This document shows positions 32,037 through 35,313 of a stretch of DNA of 35,313 nucleotides, one piece after another. Every line of letters begins with the position of its first letter. Position 1 is the stretch's first letter. Both the position numbers and the translations under genes were made by a program. The stretch comes from Dysgonamonadaceae bacterium (GTDB taxonomy: Bacteria > Bacteroidota > Bacteroidia > Bacteroidales > Azobacteroidaceae), in the NCBI GenBank assembly GCA_031270075.1, contig JAISYG010000041.1, positions 1 through 35,313 on the forward strand, given 5' to 3'. Under the pieces are notes generated by a model. The model did no database searches. It was not told the DNA's origin and was given only the letters and a program-made list of their open reading frames with translations.

Positions 32037-34232
32037 ATGTCAAACTTAAGATTTAAAGCAGTAGAAGAAGCTTTTAAGAAAAAAGCAGTAGTTGTGTCGG
32101 CTCCCGTACCCCTCACTTCCGATTATTACGGAGAGTTAGTATTCGACAAAAAGCAATGGACCAAGTATTTACCAAAGGATACGGTAAAATCGTTAACCGG
32201 TGTCATTGAAAAAGGGGAAACACTTGATAGCACTTTGGCCGACAGTGTGGCAACCGGTATGAAAACATGGGCCATCGAAAAAGGCGCTACACACTACACT
32301 CACTGGTTCCAACCGTTGACGGAAGGAACCGCCCAAAAGCATGACTCTTTCATCGAGTATGAAAGTGCACCCGGAAGTCAGGTCATTGAGGAATTTTCCG
32401 GAAAATTGTTGGCGCAACAGGAACCCGATGCTTCCTCTTTTCCCAGCGGAGGAATTCGTAACACTTTTGAAGCGCGCGGATATACCGCATGGGATCCTTC
32501 TTCGCCGGCGTTTGTGGTGGACGATACCCTTTGTATTCCAACGGTTTTTATTTCTTACACCGGCGAAGCCTTGGATTACAAAACACCCTTGCTGAAAGCT
32601 TTAAATGCAGTTGACAAAGCGGCTTCCGAAGTTTGTCGTTATTTCGATCCTTCAGTCAAGAAAGTATTTTCTTTCTTGGGTTGGGAACAGGAATATTTTT
32701 TGGTAGACGAAGGTTTGTTTGCCACCCGTCCCGACTTGGCATTGACCGGCCGTACGCTGATGGGGCACGAATCGGCGAAAAACCAGCAGTTGGAAGATCA
32801 CTATTTCGGAGCTATTCCCACACGGGTACAAGCCTATATGAAAGACTTGGAATACGAAGGGTATAAATATGCTATTCCTCTCAAAACCCGCCACAATGAG
32901 GTGGCGCCCAATCAATTTGAATTGGCTCCGATTTTCGGCGAAACGAACTTGGCTGTCGATCAAAACTTGCTGATTATGGCCATCATGAAGAAAGTCGCTC
33001 GCCGCCACGGTTTCCGTTTATTGTTGCACGAAAAACCGTTCGCCGGCGTCAACGGTTCGGGGAAACACAACAACTGGTCGTTGGGAACCGATACCGGTAT
33101 CGGATTGTTAACTCCTGGCAAAACGCCGGAAGAAAACCAGCAATTCGTTACCTTCATAGTGAATATCCTGCTAGCGATTTATAAGAATAACGCTCTGCTG
33201 AAAGCTTCGATTATGACGGCTCAAAATGCACACCGTTTAGGTGCGAACGAAGCGCCTCCCGCTATCATATCGGTTTTCCTGGGTTCACAAATTTCGGCCG
33301 TATTAGACAAATTGGAAAATAGCACCAGTGATCAGGCCATTGTGATGGATCCTAAAAAAGGGATGAAACTGGGGATTGCCAAGATTCCCGAAGTGTTGTT
33401 GGACAATACCGACCGCAACCGTACTTCGCCTTTTGCCTTTACGGGTAACCGTTTTGAATTCAGGGCAGTAGGCTCTTCTGCCAACTGTTCGTCCGCCATG
33501 ATTGCGCTAAACTCGATTGTGGCTGCCCAATTACTGGAATTCAAACAAACGGTGGATGCGAAAATTGCCGGAGGCGCCACCAAGGAACAAGCCATTTTTG
33601 AGGTATTGAAAAAATACATCAAAGAATCGAAACCCATCCGTTTCGACGGTAATGGTTATAGCGACGAATGGAAAGCCGAAGCAAAGAAACGCGGTTTGGA
33701 CGATGAAACCAGCGTTCCGGTAATCTACGACGCTTATACAACTTCCGAATCCATCCAGTTATTTGAAAGCATTAAGGTGTTTTCTGAAAGAGAATTACAT
33801 GCACGAAATGAAGTGAAATGGGAAACCTACACTAAAAAGCTGCAAATCGAAGCCCGCGTTTTGGGCGATTTGGTGATGAACCACATTATTCCGGTGGCTA
33901 CGAAATACCAATCGGCGCTGTTGGATAATGTCTATAAAATTCATCAGGTATACGCTAAAGACAAAGCGGCCCAATTATCGGCGCACAATACGGCAATCAT
34001 CGAAGATATTTCCGAACGCATCGGGTGTATCAAATTGAAAACCGAAAAAATGATCGAAGCCCGCAAAGTAGCCAACAAGGTGGATGACGAACGGGCGAAA
34101 GCGGTGGCCTATCACGATAAAGTAGCTCCCTATTTCGACGAAATTCGTTACCACATCGATAAATTGGAATTGACGGTGGACGATGAGTTGTGGACATTGC
34201 CGAAATATCGGGAACTGTTGTTTGTGAGGTAG
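32037..34232 (+). CDS. glnN: Glutamine synthetase type III
   Basis: ATP-dependent amidation of glutamate, the main ammonia-assimilating reaction. 731 aa, the expected size for the GSIII dodecamer and much longer than GSI/GSII. Opening (LRFKAVEEAFKKKAV) and THYTHWFQPLTEGTAQKHD are GSIII signatures. The catalytic barrel follows: FSFLGWEQEYFLVD (metal-binding Glu), RHNEVAPNQFELAPIF, and the ATP loop GVNGSGKHNNWSLGT. FTGNRFEFRAVGSS follows, then a C-terminal helical extension (EARKVANKVDDERAKAVAYH). Single gene, stop at 34232. Confidence 0.98.
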   Translation: MSNLRFKAVEEAFKKKAVVVSAPVPLTSDYYGELVFDKKQWTKYLPKDTVKSLTGVIEKGETLDSTLADSVATGMKTWAIEKGATHYTHWFQPLTEGTAQKHDSFIEYESAPGSQVIEEFSGKLLAQQEPDASSFPSGGIRNTFEARGYTAWDPSSPAFVVDDTLCIPTVFISYTGEALDYKTPLLKALNAVDKAASEVCRYFDPSVKKVFSFLGWEQEYFLVDEGLFATRPDLALTGRTLMGHESAKNQQLEDHYFGAIPTRVQAYMKDLEYEGYKYAIPLKTRHNEVAPNQFELAPIFGETNLAVDQNLLIMAIMKKVARRHGFRLLLHEKPFAGVNGSGKHNNWSLGTDTGIGLLTPGKTPEENQQFVTFIVNILLAIYKNNALLKASIMTAQNAHRLGANEAPPAIISVFLGSQISAVLDKLENSTSDQAIVMDPKKGMKLGIAKIPEVLLDNTDRNRTSPFAFTGNRFEFRAVGSSANCSSAMIALNSIVAAQLLEFKQTVDAKIAGGATKEQAIFEVLKKYIKESKPIRFDGNGYSDEWKAEAKKRGLDDETSVPVIYDAYTTSESIQLFESIKVFSERELHARNEVKWETYTKKLQIEARVLGDLVMNHIIPVATKYQSALLDNVYKIHQVYAKDKAAQLSAHNTAIIEDISERIGCIKLKTEKMIEARKVANKVDDERAKAVAYHDKVAPYFDEIRYHIDKLELTVDDELWTLPKYRELLFVR

Positions 34233-34560
34233 TTTAGCTTGACATCTGCCTTCATCCTTTTTTGATACAGCCTCATCGGCGTGCAGGACGAAAGGTATTC
34301 CTGAAAAACCGAATCAAACGGCACTTTTCGGAAGAGAAATTGGATTTTATTCCTTAAAGGCAAAAATATGGTCTGTCTTTGAAACGGCAAAAGGACTGAA
34401 AGGATAGGGAAAAGGCAATAGAAAGAACACATTACGTGTCCCTTTTCAATTCATTTGGATAGTTCGCTTTTCTACTTTAATATTGATTCAATCTGGTAAA
34501 AACACTCGTCTATGGATGCATCATTGATGGTAGGTAACCAATCCGCCGAAAAACGTAAGG
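34233..34560. other. Gene-free spacer after glnN
   Basis: 328 bp. A minus-strand frame overlapping the end of glnN exists here but lacks signal, domain or start context. No other feature seen. Confidence 0.5.
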
Positions 34561-34657
34561 AGAGAAATAAATTTCTCTACGTGAAAAATAAATTTCTCTA
34601 TAGTGAGAAATAAATATCTCTGCGTAGAGAAATAAATTTCTCTACGGTGAGAAATGA
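34561..34657. repeat. Tandem near-palindromic repeats, about 22-bp period
   Basis: Four units and a fragment: AGAGAAATAAATTTCTCT (34561-34578), GAAAAATAAATTTCTCT (34583-34599), GAGAAATAAATATCTCT (34605-34621), AGAGAAATAAATTTCTCT (34626-34643) and the start of a fifth at 34649. Each unit is an inverted repeat around AA; linkers of 4-5 nt read ACGT, ATAGT, GCGT, ACGGT. Confidence 0.85.
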
Positions 34658-34686
34658 ACCTATGTGCATTGTCTGAAAGACAACAT

Positions 34687-34723
34687 TTTCATAACCGCAG
34701 GTCGCTGACCTGCGGTTATGAAA
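34687..34723. repeat. Perfect 17-bp inverted repeat
   Basis: TTTCATAACCGCAGGTC, spacer GCT, then its exact complement (34707-34723). A REP-like element or strong hairpin. Confidence 0.85.
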
Positions 34724-34809
34724 GTCCTGCCTTTGGCTTCGCCGATTTTCAATTCAGGCAGTGGTTGGTGTGTCGTGCTTGTGTCGCAGGTCGCTTTTTT
34801 GCTTGGATT

Positions 34810-34848
34810 ACCCCGTTTTGGGCCGCTAAACCGTTTTTTCGGGGTTTT
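34810..34848. terminator. Terminator-like hairpin
   Basis: ACCCCG (34810-34815) pairs with CGGGGT (34840-34845), followed by TTT. No gene upstream on the plus strand within 500 bp, so its use is unclear. Confidence 0.4.
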
Positions 34849-34864
34849 CCATAAAGATACGAAA

Positions 34865-34904
34865 ATCCCAACTATTTTACATGCAAACAGTTGGGATAAT
34901 TTTT
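34865..34904 (+). terminator. Terminator-like hairpin
   Basis: ATCCCAACT (34865-34873) pairs with AGTTGGGAT (34889-34897), followed by AATTTTT. Likely transcription stop or the end of a lost element. Confidence 0.5.
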
Positions 34905-34988
34905 CTAATTAACGAACGTGCCTGGGGATTTTTCTTTTCTCTCGAATATATCGCTTAGTCGCGGCTACCTTTTGCCCCCTGAAACCCC

Positions 34989-35129
34989 AACGAGGTTTTA
35001 ACCGCTGCAAGCGACGATAAATACATGCTGATTGTCGCCGCAATGTCCGCCGTCGAAACCGGCAGAAACGCCGATATTGCACAAGTTCAGGCAGGTTGTA
35101 ATCTACAATCTACAATCCAATTGCAATGA
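34989..35129 (+). pseudogene. Truncated ORF fragment
   Basis: A protein-like frame (NEVLTAASDDKYMLIVAAMS, then VETGRNADIAQVQAG) runs from just after a TGA to a TGA at 35127-35129, with no proper start. Its stop overlaps the ATG of the next fragment (ATGA), the layout of a coupled gene pair. Probably the 3' end of a gene whose front has been lost. Family not recognised. Confidence 0.4.
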
Positions 35130-35263
35130 AAAAGAAAATCATTTTAACAACTGCAGGAATAGCAACTTCGTTGTATTCCTGCCAATCAATACCGATTGTG
35201 TTTTACTGCTTTGCTTTCCCCCAAAAGCCCGCCTGCTTTTTTAAATTGCAGGCGGGCTTTTAA
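35126..35263 (+). pseudogene. Truncated lipoprotein gene running into a repeat
   Basis: MKKKIILTTAGIATSLYSC is a good lipoprotein signal peptide with lipobox Cys19, but after about 26 residues the frame enters the repeat (from 35200), picks up the terminator stem as codons and ends at TAA 35261. So only the 5' end of the gene survives, cut by the repeat boundary. Confidence 0.45.
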
Positions 35264-35313
35264 AAATTACTCAGTAAGCGTTTTTGAAAAGCCCGCAGCC
35301 TTTTACTTTACCT
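35200..35313. repeat. Direct repeat, copy 2 (cut by window end)
   Basis: Matches 13701-13836 except for a missing 22-bp unit and one base change (GCCCGCAGCC for GCCCGCCGCC). It includes the terminator stem (35223-35236 with 35248-35261). By analogy with copy 1, TTA at 35303-35305 would be the minus-strand stop of another HU-like gene ending ...VK just outside the window. Confidence 0.85.

Noticed and set aside
34148-34432. Minus-strand 94-aa gene
   Set aside because: Overlaps the end of glnN in antisense, has no export signal, known motif or promoter; best read as a chance frame.
34561-34657. CRISPR array
   Set aside because: Linkers between units are only 4-5 nt, there are no spacers and no cas genes.

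Overview
The window reads as a chromosomal segment of a Bacteroidales bacterium. Many starts are preceded by the Bacteroidota promoter pattern TTTG-N(19-21)-TAnnTTTG, and Shine-Dalgarno sequences are largely absent. The gene set also fits: an HU-related histone-like protein, type III glutamine synthetase, a barrel-less TonB-plug/carboxypeptidase-regulatory protein, a fimbrillin/FISUMP-type lipoprotein and a two-subunit methylmalonyl-CoA mutase. No rRNA, tRNA, CRISPR array or intact transposase was seen.

Layout. 1-1682: 3' part of a TonB-plug protein. 1850-4058: pheS-nth, convergent with rlmH. 4271-5518: MscS-type channel. 5522-7532 (minus): N-acetylmuramoyl-L-alanine amidase followed by an MlaD/MCE lipid-transport protein. 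7676-9052: accessory island with an AbiF/Abi_2 HEPN protein, its promoter and a structured leader ending in a terminator-like U-run, abutting a decayed minus-strand frame. 9055-13407 (minus): three-gene envelope operon (outer-membrane barrel, TPR protein, class-3-type lipase), preceded by a 131-bp near-palindrome. 13701-14212: HU-family gene with a strong terminator, whose 3' flank is duplicated at the window end. 14425-18452 (minus): mutA-mutB. 18630-23270: POT and OPT peptide transporters, a PqqD-like protein and a GNAT acetyltransferase. 23291-25995: a promoter-leader-terminator unit with a 39-codon ORF and a C9 tract, an 86-aa small protein and a FISUMP lipoprotein, with GC-rich codon use unlike the neighbours. 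26236-30914: large TPR protein translationally coupled to an outer-membrane barrel. 31256-34232: small OMP and glnN (GSIII). 34233-35313: about 1.1 kb of repeats, palindromes and gene remnants.

How the genes fit together. The core theme is amino-acid/peptide and propionate metabolism: POT+OPT bring in peptides, GSIII assimilates ammonia, and MutAB interconverts succinyl-CoA and methylmalonyl-CoA. Alongside this are envelope functions (amidase, MlaD, MscS, barrels, TPR, lipase). Accessory DNA is concentrated at 7.6-9.1 kb, 13.4-13.8 kb, 23.3-26.0 kb and 34.2-35.3 kb. The strongest candidate for an unusual system is the AbiF-type HEPN gene. A promoter, about 100 nt of potentially structured RNA and a terminator-like U-run lie directly before its start codon, which is the layout expected of an RNA-antitoxin/HEPN-toxin pair.
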